A stretch of 13,702 nt of DNA from an uncultured Gallionellaceae bacterium (lineage in GTDB: Bacteria > Pseudomonadota > Gammaproteobacteria > Burkholderiales > Sulfuricellaceae). Positions 6,774 to 12,986 of this stretch are shown here, piece after piece (the first letter of the stretch is position 1; the number at the start of each line of letters is the position of its first letter). The notes beneath the pieces are model-generated. The model did no database searches, was not told where the DNA came from, and saw nothing but the letters and a program-made list of their open reading frames with translations. The position numbers were made by a program, and so were the translations under genes. The stretch is taken from positions 1-13,702 of the forward strand of contig CALMWM010000686.1 in assembly GCA_937873435.1 (NCBI GenBank). The letters are read 5' to 3'.

Positions 6774-7722
6774 TGCCCGCCTCCCCGATATCGCAGTTCC
6801 AATACATATAGAACAGCACTGCGCGCGTCAAGCGCTTGTGCGCATGCTGGCGCAGGACAGGATCGCGATTGAACAGCAAATCCACCAAATACTCCATCGC
6901 TTCGTCGAAGGCTTGGTAGTCCTTGCGTTTGGCGATGATCTTGAGCTGGAACTCATCGACCACCGATTCGTACATGCGCAGCAGGTCAAGGTTTTCCGGT
7001 GCAGACAGGAACGCTCGAATTTGCGTCGTCTCCTTAAGGTACTTCCTGCATTGCGCTTTGGCGTACTCGTCGCTCATCTTGTTGAGCACGTTCTTCTGCT
7101 CGTAGAGTACGCGTGACGTCGGCGGATCGTCGAGCACAACCGATACGCCGCTCTTCTGCCGCGCTAGCGCTTGCACGACTTCGGCCAGATCGTCGGGGCT
7201 GACGATCAGTGGCGAATCGACGGGATCGAGGTTGACCAGCTTTGGTACTTCGGAGAAAGTCTTCAGCCAGACTTCCAGTTGCTCCAGCCCGCACAGGTAG
7301 ATCGACGCCTTGGGAATGCCACACTCCTTGGCGATGTAGGTGCATATCTCGCTTTCGGCATTGCCAGCCAAGCGTCGGTTGGCGAACAGCATGTAGTGAT
7401 CGAGCTGTTGGTTCGCGCGTAGATTCTTGATGCGAGGGATCTCTTTACTGAGTACGGTGTTCATGCCGGTGGCACTATAGAAATCAGACTCCGAGAAATT
7501 GCGGTTGTAGCCATTGGTGTGCTTGGCTTGGATGATGGTGGTGCCGACCCAGGGCGCAGTCCGGCTCGGATGCAGCTCGGCTGTCCCGACGAACTTGGCA
7601 TCACGACCTCCATCTGGCCCCTTGGCGAAGCCTTGCACAGAAATTCCGAGCAAGCGCTGGCATAAGAACACAATCAGGTTCTCAAACTGCGCGTCGCTTA
7701 GGTCTTCGTAGGCATATTTCAT
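6757..7722 (-). CDS. ABC-3C effector: PD-(D/E)xK restriction-endonuclease-like domain plus ABC-3C C-terminal domain
   Basis: This is a 321-aa cytoplasmic protein. Residues 1 to about 170 are a restriction-endonuclease-like fold: Glu14 in the first helix (FENLI), the DGGRD motif at 37-41 with Asp41 as the likely metal ligand, and the QAK motif at 65-67, the QxK variant seen in Mrr-type nucleases. The rest, about 190-315, is helical and polar and fits the ABC-3C C-terminal domain (for example YQAFDEAMEYLVDLLFNRDP, then HKRLTRAVLFYMYWNCDIG). In predicted ABC-3C systems such effectors attack nucleic acid when released by the ATPase and middle component. Target and trigger are unknown here. It is the first gene of the operon. 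I see no good Shine-Dalgarno and no convincing promoter in front of it. Confidence 0.85.
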   Translation of the reverse strand: MKYAYEDLSDAQFENLIVFLCQRLLGISVQGFAKGPDGGRDAKFVGTAELHPSRTAPWVGTTIIQAKHTNGYNRNFSESDFYSATGMNTVLSKEIPRIKNLRANQQLDHYMLFANRRLAGNAESEICTYIAKECGIPKASIYLCGLEQLEVWLKTFSEVPKLVNLDPVDSPLIVSPDDLAEVVQALARQKSGVSVVLDDPPTSRVLYEQKNVLNKMSDEYAKAQCRKYLKETTQIRAFLSAPENLDLLRMYESVVDEFQLKIIAKRKDYQAFDEAMEYLVDLLFNRDPVLRQHAHKRLTRAVLFYMYWNCDIGEAGNAEAD

Positions 7723-7758
7723 TAACGAAATGTTCTCACAATAAACTGACAGATAGTT

Positions 7759-7946
7759 ACAGTGTCCTAAACACTTTCATCCCCCAGATAATTGATGACA
7801 TCCACCGCAATTCGCGCAAGCATTGGCTTGTCAAATAAAGTACACACAAACGCACCCGGTAGCGACGAGCAGGAATACGTGAAGGCTTTTCTGATCATTA
7901 CCATGCAGGGTGATCAGCACGTCAAATACTAACATTAGGACAATGT
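7759..7946. repeat. 188-base segment bounded by imperfect inverted repeats
   Basis: The ends ACAGTGTCCTAA (7759-7770) and TTAGGACAATGT (7935-7946) are inverted copies matching at 11 of 12 positions. Each also contains a local palindrome, AGTGT-5-ACACT at 7761-7775 and GGACA-1-TGTCC at 7938-7948. The inside is AT-richer than the host genes. It holds a 45-codon ORF on the plus strand (7795-7932), ending just before the right repeat, and another on the minus strand (7904-7767), ending inside the left repeat. Both are short enough to be chance. This could be a miniature transposable element, a remnant of an insertion sequence, or a regulatory region of the nuclease operon. No target-site duplication is evident. 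Confidence 0.45.
7891..7917. repeat. Inverted repeat CTGATCA/TGATCAG
   Basis: Two perfect 7-base arms (7891-7897 and 7911-7917) flank a 13-base loop, inside the larger inverted-repeat segment upstream of the nuclease operon. Each arm contains a TGATCA palindrome. It could be an operator or a transposon substructure; function is not shown. Confidence 0.4.
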
Positions 7947-7985
7947 CCCGTCATACCCCATCTAAGCCGACGCTGTCTGCACCGC

Positions 7986-8681
7986 CTACGGCGCCACCAC
8001 CTGGTTCATGCGCGCCTGGATAATCGGGGTTTTCTTGTCCAGGCCGCGGGCATTGCGGTGCAGGTCGTAATAGCGCGGGTTGGGTACCATCGAGGCCAAG
8101 CGGGCGGCTTGTTCGGAGGACAGCGTGGCCGCGCCGCTGGCATAGTAGTGGCGTGCTGCCGCCTCTGCGCCGAAAACGCCGTTGCCCCATTCGATGACGT
8201 TCATGTAAATCTCCAGGATGCGGCGCTTGCTCAGGGTGTTTTCCAGCATCACCGTAATCAGCGCTTCTTCGACCTTGCGCAAGGGATTACGGCTACCGGA
8301 GAGAAACAGGTTTTTGGCGAGCTGTTGGCTGATGGTGGAACCGCCGGCGACGATTTTGCCTTTTTTCAGGTTTTTTTCGTAGGCTTTCTGGATGCCCTCC
8401 CAGTCGAAGCCTTCGTGATCGAGGAACTTGGAATCTTCCGCGGCGATCAAGGCGCGCTTGAGGTTGCCTGAAATCCGCGCGTAGGGTACCCATTGCTGTT
8501 GCAGTTTGGCATCGGGATGGGTTTCGCGCATCTCGGCCAGGCGTGCATCCATGAATGCGGTGGAGCTGGGGTTGTGGTCGGCCCACCACCAGATATGCGC
8601 GAAAATCCAGCCCTGGTACAGCAGCAATGCGGCGACCAGCAGCGCAATACTGCGCCACAGCCAGCGCCACAGCGCCTTCAT
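7986..8681 (-). CDS. mtgA: Monofunctional biosynthetic peptidoglycan transglycosylase
   Basis: This 231-aa inner-membrane enzyme polymerises lipid II into glycan strands in the periplasm. A single N-terminal membrane anchor spans about residues 9-33. The GT51 motifs follow: AAEDSKFLDHEGFDW with catalytic Glu82, GGSTISQQLAKNLFL (113-127), the RKVEEA block at about 135-140, and KRRILEIYMNVIEWGNGVFGAEAA at about 152-175, given here as its flanking residues KRRILE and GAEAA. Length and motif order are normal for MtgA. The start at 8681 overlaps the aroE stop as ATGA, indicating translational coupling; the longer open frame would lie inside aroE. No terminator is visible after the stop. Confidence 0.95.
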   Translation of the reverse strand: MKALWRWLWRSIALLVAALLLYQGWIFAHIWWWADHNPSSTAFMDARLAEMRETHPDAKLQQQWVPYARISGNLKRALIAAEDSKFLDHEGFDWEGIQKAYEKNLKKGKIVAGGSTISQQLAKNLFLSGSRNPLRKVEEALITVMLENTLSKRRILEIYMNVIEWGNGVFGAEAAARHYYASGAATLSSEQAARLASMVPNPRYYDLHRNARGLDKKTPIIQARMNQVVAP

Positions 8682-9490
8682 GCGCGCAACTGGCCGATGA
8701 CCGCTTCGGTTTCCGGACGCACGCCGCGCCACAGCAGGAATGCTTCGGCGGCTTGCTCCACCAACATGCCGAGTCCGTCGGCGATGCAGGCGGCGCCATG
8801 CTCGCGGGCGAATTTCATGAACGGCGTGTCGCGTCCGTACATCATCTCGTAAGCCAGCCCGTCCGCGGCAAAAACGCCCGGCGGCAGCGGCGGCAATTCA
8901 TCGGACAAGCCGCTGGAGGTGGCGTTGATGACCACGTCGAATTGCCGTTCGGCCAAGTCCTGGTAGCTTCCCGCCTCGACCTGGCTATAAGCGGAAAACT
9001 GCTGTTGCAGTTCGTGCGCCTTGGCGGGAGTGCGGTTGACGATAAACAAGGCCACAGGCTGTTGTTCCAGCAACGGCAGCAGGACGCCGCGCGCCGCACC
9101 GCCCGCGCCCATCAGCAGGATGCGTTTGCCCTGGAGAGCGCAACCCAGGTTGTGGATGAGGTCGCGTACCAGGCCGGCACCGTCGGTGTTGTCGCCGAGT
9201 ATGGTGTCGTCTGCCTCGAATTTTAGCGTGTTGACGGCCTGCGCCAAGCGCGCCCGTTCGGTGAGTTGCGATGCCAGCCGCCATGCCTCGACCTTGAAAG
9301 GTACCGTCACATTCAACCCCTTGCCGCCCTCGACACGGAATTTCTCGACCCGCTCGGCAAAACCGTCGAGCGGCGCCAGGATGGCTTCGTAGGTCAAGTC
9401 CTGCCCGGTCTGGCGGGCGAAAGCGGCGTGGATCAGCGGCGATTTGCTGTGGGCGATGGGATTGCCAATAACGGCATAGCGGTCGGTCAT
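8678..9490 (-). CDS. aroE: Shikimate dehydrogenase (NADP+)
   Basis: This 270-aa cytoplasmic enzyme reduces 3-dehydroshikimate to shikimate in aromatic amino-acid synthesis. The shikimate site is complete: SKSP at 15-18, catalytic Lys66 in NVTVPFK, Asn87 and catalytic Asp103 in GDNTDG. The NADP-binding glycine loop is GAGGAARG at 128-135, followed by NRT at the end of the next strand, the NADPH-type signature. The C-terminus has DGLGMLVEQAAEAF. The length is normal. The ATG at 9490 precedes the canonical YAVIGNP start. It is the first gene of the aroE-mtgA pair and is transcribed away from the divergent cation-efflux gene. No Shine-Dalgarno is evident (CCCCC precedes the ATG). Confidence 0.96.
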   Translation of the reverse strand: MTDRYAVIGNPIAHSKSPLIHAAFARQTGQDLTYEAILAPLDGFAERVEKFRVEGGKGLNVTVPFKVEAWRLASQLTERARLAQAVNTLKFEADDTILGDNTDGAGLVRDLIHNLGCALQGKRILLMGAGGAARGVLLPLLEQQPVALFIVNRTPAKAHELQQQFSAYSQVEAGSYQDLAERQFDVVINATSSGLSDELPPLPPGVFAADGLAYEMMYGRDTPFMKFAREHGAACIADGLGMLVEQAAEAFLLWRGVRPETEAVIGQLRA

Positions 9491-9519
9491 GGGGGATTCG
9501 AGGCAGAGAAAGGTGGAAA

Positions 9520-9525
9520 ATTATA
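9520..9525 (-). promoter_or_regulatory. Probable -10 element for aroE-mtgA
   Basis: The minus strand reads TATAAT, a perfect -10 hexamer, about 30 bases before the aroE ATG. The sequence 17 bases upstream is a poor -35, so the promoter is only partly supported. Confidence 0.5.
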
Positions 9526-9592
9526 AAGCATACGCCACCCGATTTGCGTATCATGGCGGGCCGAACCGATTGTTTTTATCCGAATTTCCGTA

Positions 9593-10777
9593 ATGGCAAA
9601 CTCACATTCCAAAGCGCACGGGGAAACACACATCCACCCGGATCGAAGCGGACGGTTTAAAGCCGCGCAGCGGGTAACCTGGATCAGTGTCGCGGTAAAC
9701 GTCGTGCTGACCGTGTTGCAAATCGTGGTCGGGATATTCGGCAAATCCCAGGCGCTGGTGGCCGATGGCCTGCATTCCTTGTCCGATCTGCTGTGCGATT
9801 TTCTGGTGCTGTTCGCCAACCGCCACGGCGCACGCGAGGCCGACGACGACCACCCCTACGGCCACGCCCGCATCGAAACGGCCACCACCCTGGCGCTCGG
9901 CCTGATCCTGATCACCGTCGGCGCCTTGCTGTTCTGGGGCGCGGTGCAGCGCCTGCAAGACCCTTCCGCGCTACAGAAGGTTCATGCCGCCACCTTGTGG
10001 ATCGCGATTCTGACTTTGGCCGGCAAGGAATCGCTGTTCCGCTACATGCTGCATGTGGCGCGCAAATTGCGTTCCCAGATGCTCGAAGCCAATGCCTGGC
10101 ATGCGCGTTCGGATGCGGCTTCTTCGCTGGTGGTGGTGGCCGGCATCACCGGCAACCTGCTGGGTTTCACTTCTCTCGATTTGCTGGCCGCGGTACTGGT
10201 GGCAGTGATGATCGCGCGGATGGGATGGCAGCAGGCGTCGCAAGCAATTTCCGAATTGATCGACACCAGCCTCGATCGGGAAAAGGTCGAAGAAATCCGC
10301 CGGACCTTGCTCGATACCCCCGGAGTGCGCGGCCTGCACGAGTTGCGCACGCGGCGCATGGGCGACCGTGCGCTGGTGGACGCCCACGTTCTGGTCGATC
10401 CGCACATCAGCGTTTCCGAAGGCCATTACATTGCCGAGTTCGCCCGCGGGCGGGTGCTCAAACACCACGATGCGCTCGACGTGATGGTGCATGTCGACCC
10501 GGAGGATGACTCGGCCATTGCACTCAGCATTAATTTGCCGCCGCGCGCCGAGCTCGTGCGCCACCTGGAGGAACGTCTGGGCGAAAACTTCCCGGCGCCG
10601 CAACAGATCGTCCTGCACTACTTGCAAGGACGGGCGGAGGCCGATGTGTTTCTCCCTTGGGCTTGGTTTCGCGATGAAACGAAACGGGCCGCCCTTGAGC
10701 AAAAAATCTGCGAAACCCTGACGAACGATGAATATTATTCAGCAATCCGGCTGCACGGCCTTTCAGCACCGCAATAG
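9593..10777 (+). CDS. Cation diffusion facilitator (CDF) metal/proton antiporter with C-terminal extension
   Basis: This 394-aa inner-membrane exporter has a His-rich N-terminus (HSKAHGETHIH, 5-15) and six predicted membrane helices at about 27-47, 53-75, 96-118, 131-149, 172-190 and 191-209. Metal-site pairs HSLSD (His61, Asp65) in TM2 and HARSD (His170, Asp174) in TM5 give an HD-HD site. That set is usual for Zn2+-type CDFs and unlike the DD site of Mn2+ members, so Zn2+ or a similar ion is inferred. The usual cytosolic CTD spans about 228-304. A further 90 residues (305-394) are beyond the usual CDF length of about 300 and look like a second CTD-like alpha/beta unit. The distal NtrC box of glnA overlaps its last codons. 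Confidence 0.92.
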   Translation: MANSHSKAHGETHIHPDRSGRFKAAQRVTWISVAVNVVLTVLQIVVGIFGKSQALVADGLHSLSDLLCDFLVLFANRHGAREADDDHPYGHARIETATTLALGLILITVGALLFWGAVQRLQDPSALQKVHAATLWIAILTLAGKESLFRYMLHVARKLRSQMLEANAWHARSDAASSLVVVAGITGNLLGFTSLDLLAAVLVAVMIARMGWQQASQAISELIDTSLDREKVEEIRRTLLDTPGVRGLHELRTRRMGDRALVDAHVLVDPHISVSEGHYIAEFARGRVLKHHDALDVMVHVDPEDDSAIALSINLPPRAELVRHLEERLGENFPAPQQIVLHYLQGRAEADVFLPWAWFRDETKRAALEQKICETLTNDEYYSAIRLHGLSAPQ

Positions 10778-10781
10778 TGCA
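10765..10781. promoter_or_regulatory. NtrC box 1 (distal) upstream of glnA
   Basis: AGCACCGCAATAGTGCA matches the NtrC palindrome TGCACCA-N3-TGGTGCA except at three positions. It overlaps the stop codon of the CDF gene. Its centre is about 31 bp from that of the second, better box, which is three helical turns and close to the spacing of the E. coli glnA enhancer sites. Confidence 0.65.
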
Positions 10782-10795
10782 TTAAGCCGTATTGG

Positions 10796-10812
10796 CGCAC
10801 CAATGTGGTGCG
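10796..10812. promoter_or_regulatory. NtrC box 2 (proximal) upstream of glnA
   Basis: CGCACCA-ATG-TGGTGCG is a perfect palindrome with 7-base arms and a 3-base centre, matching the NtrC consensus apart from the outermost base on each side. It sits about 80 bp upstream of the -12 element, a normal enhancer distance for sigma-54 activation. Confidence 0.85.
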
Positions 10813-10871
10813 TAATTTTTCTGACGCAGCATTAACGGGTTGTGGCACAATAGTTTTTTTACCAAAGCGGG

Positions 10872-10887
10872 TGGCACGGTTAATGCT
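10872..10887 (+). promoter_or_regulatory. Sigma-54 (-24/-12) promoter of glnA
   Basis: TGGCACGGTTAATGCT fits the consensus TGGCACG-N4-TTGCW with the GG and GC doublets exactly 12 bases apart. Transcription would start near 10898, about 47 bases before the glnA ATG. With the two NtrC boxes upstream this predicts induction under nitrogen limitation. A second promoter for basal expression is likely, but I see only weak sigma-70-like hexamers. Confidence 0.85.
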
Positions 10888-10944
10888 TAACCATGCCGAC
10901 ATGAATTTATTTTTTTGAACAACCTGTTATTTAGGAGAGTAGAA

Positions 10945-12354
10945 ATGGCAGCTGCCGAAGTTTTGAAAATGATCAAGGACAACGAAATCAAGTTCGTTGA
11001 TCTGCGCTTTACCGACACCCGTGGCAAGGAGCAGCACGTATCCATTCCCGCCCACGTGGTGGATGAAGGCTGGTTTGAAACCGGCCACGCTTTCGACGGC
11101 TCCTCGATTGCCGGCTGGAAAGGTATTCAAGCTTCCGACATGCTGCTGATGCCCGATCCGGCTACCGCCAACCTCGACCCGTTCTTCGATGAGCCGACCC
11201 TGATCATTTCCTGCGACGTGGTAGAGCCTACCGACGGCAAGGGCTACGACCGCTGCCCGCGCTCCATCGCCAAGCGTGCCGAAGCCTACATGAAGTCCAC
11301 CGGTATCGGCGACACCGCCTACTTCGGCCCGGAACCCGAATTCTTCATTTTTGATTCCGTGACTTGGCATTCCACGATGTCCGGCACCTCGGTGAAAATC
11401 GAGTCCGAAGAAGCCGCCTGGGCCTCCAGTGAAGCCTACGAAGGTGGCAACATGGGCCATCGCCCCGGCGTCAAGGGTGGTTATTTCCCGGTTCCCCCGG
11501 TCGATTCCTTCCAGGACATCCGTTCCGCCATGTGCCTGGCACTGGAAGAAATGGGCGTGCCGGTCGAAGTGCATCACCATGAAGTGGCAACTGCCGGACA
11601 GTGCGAAATCGGCACCAAGTTCAGCACTCTGGTACAGCGTGCCGACTGGACCCAAATTCTCAAGTACGTGGTACAAAACGTTGCCCACGCATACGGCAAG
11701 ACCGCGACTTTCATGCCCAAGCCCATCGTCGGCGACAACGGTTCCGGTATGCACGTTCATCAGTCGATCTGGAAAGACGGCAAGAATATGTTCGCCGGCA
11801 ACGGCTACGGTGGCCTGTCCGAAATGGCGTTGTTCTACATCGGCGGCATCATCAAGCACGCCAAGGCGCTGAATGCGATCACCAACCCCGGCACCAACTC
11901 CTACAAGCGCTTGGTTCCAGGCTTCGAGGCCCCGGTGATGCTGGCTTACTCCGCCAAGAACCGTTCCGCTTCGATCCGCATCCCGCACGTGAGCAACCCG
12001 AAGGCGCGCCGCATCGAAACCCGTTTCCCGGATCCTTCGGCCAACCCCTACCTGTGCTTCTCCGCGCTGCTGATGGCCGGCCTGGACGGTATCCAGAACA
12101 AGATCCACCCCGGCGACGCAATGGACAAGAATCTCTACGACTTGCCGCCGGAAGAAGAAGCCAACATTCCGAAGGTCTGCCACAGCCTGGAAATGGCTCT
12201 GGACAACCTCGACAAGGATCGCGAGTTCCTGACGCGCGGCGGTGTGTTCTCCAACGACTGGATCGATGCCTTTATCGAACTGAAATCGGAAGAAGTCACT
12301 CGTTTCCGCATGACCACACACCCGGTCGAGTTCGAAATGTATTACAGCCTGTAA
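10945..12354 (+). CDS. glnA: Glutamine synthetase type I (GSI-beta)
   Basis: This 469-aa cytoplasmic enzyme makes glutamine from glutamate, ammonia and ATP, as a dodecamer. It has the full set of GSI signatures: the beta-grasp N-terminus with FDGSSIAGW, the metal/substrate block GPEPEFF, the KGGYFPVPP segment, HHHEVATAGQCEIG, KPIVGDNGSGMHVHQS and NRSASIRIP. The adenylylation tyrosine is Tyr398 in NLYDLPPEE, so activity is probably controlled by GlnE. The start at 10945 is set by AGGAGAG 5 bases upstream; the 10 extra in-frame codons before it are not family sequence. The gene is preceded by NtrC boxes and a sigma-54 promoter and followed by an intrinsic terminator. Confidence 0.98.
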   Translation: MAAAEVLKMIKDNEIKFVDLRFTDTRGKEQHVSIPAHVVDEGWFETGHAFDGSSIAGWKGIQASDMLLMPDPATANLDPFFDEPTLIISCDVVEPTDGKGYDRCPRSIAKRAEAYMKSTGIGDTAYFGPEPEFFIFDSVTWHSTMSGTSVKIESEEAAWASSEAYEGGNMGHRPGVKGGYFPVPPVDSFQDIRSAMCLALEEMGVPVEVHHHEVATAGQCEIGTKFSTLVQRADWTQILKYVVQNVAHAYGKTATFMPKPIVGDNGSGMHVHQSIWKDGKNMFAGNGYGGLSEMALFYIGGIIKHAKALNAITNPGTNSYKRLVPGFEAPVMLAYSAKNRSASIRIPHVSNPKARRIETRFPDPSANPYLCFSALLMAGLDGIQNKIHPGDAMDKNLYDLPPEEEANIPKVCHSLEMALDNLDKDREFLTRGGVFSNDWIDAFIELKSEEVTRFRMTTHPVEFEMYYSL

Positions 12355-12374
12355 TCTACGGCTTGGCGTAAATG

Positions 12375-12402
12375 AAAAGGGCGGGATTTCCCGCCCTTTT
12401 TT
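12375..12402 (+). terminator. Intrinsic terminator after glnA
   Basis: GGGCGGG (12379-12385) pairs with CCCGCCC (12390-12396) around an ATTT loop. The stem is extended by flanking A and T runs and followed by TTTTTT. It lies about 20 bases after the glnA stop, so most transcription should end before the DUF4124 gene. Confidence 0.93.
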
Positions 12403-12461
12403 ATTGGGGATGGGTTCTGTATGATAAAACCTGGTTTCAACGAGATGTTCGCATCGAGGGT

Positions 12462-12923
12462 ATGAATAATTCCATATTATGTTTTTTGGCACTTAGTTTG
12501 ACAGCAGCTTCCGCCCAAGCAGAAATTTACAAGCGAGTGGATGAAAACGGGCGGGTAACTTATTCCAACATACCGAGCAAGGGCGCAAAAAAGCTCAATC
12601 TTGATCCCCTGCCGGTAGTTCCCGCCACCAAGCCCAAAAGTGCAAGCCTCTCCCCGGCCGGATTTCCCCGAGTGGATGTGGACACCCAGAAGAAGCGCGA
12701 CGACATGCGCCACAAAATTCTGGAAGACGAGTTGGCAGCGGAAGAAAGATTGCTGATTGAAGCCCGGCAAACCTTGAACGAGGCGGAAACGACCCGCAGT
12801 AACAAGGATGCGAGCAAGTTGCCGCCTAAATTCCTCGAGCGTTTACAGCAACTGAAGGAAAGCGCGGTGCTGCACGAGAAAAATGTTCAGGCGCTCAAAG
12901 TCGAGATTGCCAACCTGAAATAG
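12462..12923 (+). CDS. Secreted DUF4124 protein with C-terminal coiled coil
   Basis: This 153-aa protein has a signal peptide at 1-20 (hydrophobic LCFLALSLTAA, then AQA before the likely cut). It is followed by the DUF4124 motif EIYKRVDENGRVTYSN at 21-36, a short proline-rich linker and a charged Glu/Lys-rich helical region at about 80-153 likely to form a coiled coil. It is probably periplasmic and its function is unknown. I chose ATG 12462 because it starts the signal peptide; GAGGG stands almost against this ATG, which is unusual, so expression may be weak. A TATGAT at 12420-12425 could serve as a -10. The gene lies between the glnA terminator and ntrB. Confidence 0.85.
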   Translation: MNNSILCFLALSLTAASAQAEIYKRVDENGRVTYSNIPSKGAKKLNLDPLPVVPATKPKSASLSPAGFPRVDVDTQKKRDDMRHKILEDELAAEERLLIEARQTLNEAETTRSNKDASKLPPKFLERLQQLKESAVLHEKNVQALKVEIANLK

Positions 12924-12940
12924 TTGCCTCGCGAAGGCTG

Positions 12941-12957
12941 TGCCGCGATTTGCGGCA
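12941..12957 (+). other. Small hairpin between the DUF4124 gene and ntrB
   Basis: TGCCGC and GCGGCA pair around a 5-base loop. No T-run follows, so it is not a standard intrinsic terminator; it may be an attenuator or mRNA-stability element, or chance. Confidence 0.3.
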
Positions 12958-12986
12958 TTGGCTCGTATCTTGCTTGTCAAGTCGCC

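Noticed and set aside
7795..7932. 45-codon ORF (plus strand) and its counterpart on the minus strand at 7767-7904
   Set aside because: Neither has a ribosome-binding site or recognisable similarity, and two overlapping opposite ORFs of this size are expected by chance; kept only as a note on the inverted-repeat segment.
3696..7985. CRISPR array, tRNA attachment site or integrase in or around the island
   Set aside because: No regularly spaced repeats, tRNA-like sequence or recombinase gene is visible in the window.
10842..10860. A second TGGCAC upstream of glnA as another sigma-54 promoter
   Set aside because: No GC doublet at the -12 position; a T-run is there instead.
10927..12492. 521-codon open frame antisense to glnA
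   Set aside because: It mirrors a highly biased glnA gene and has no recognisable protein features.
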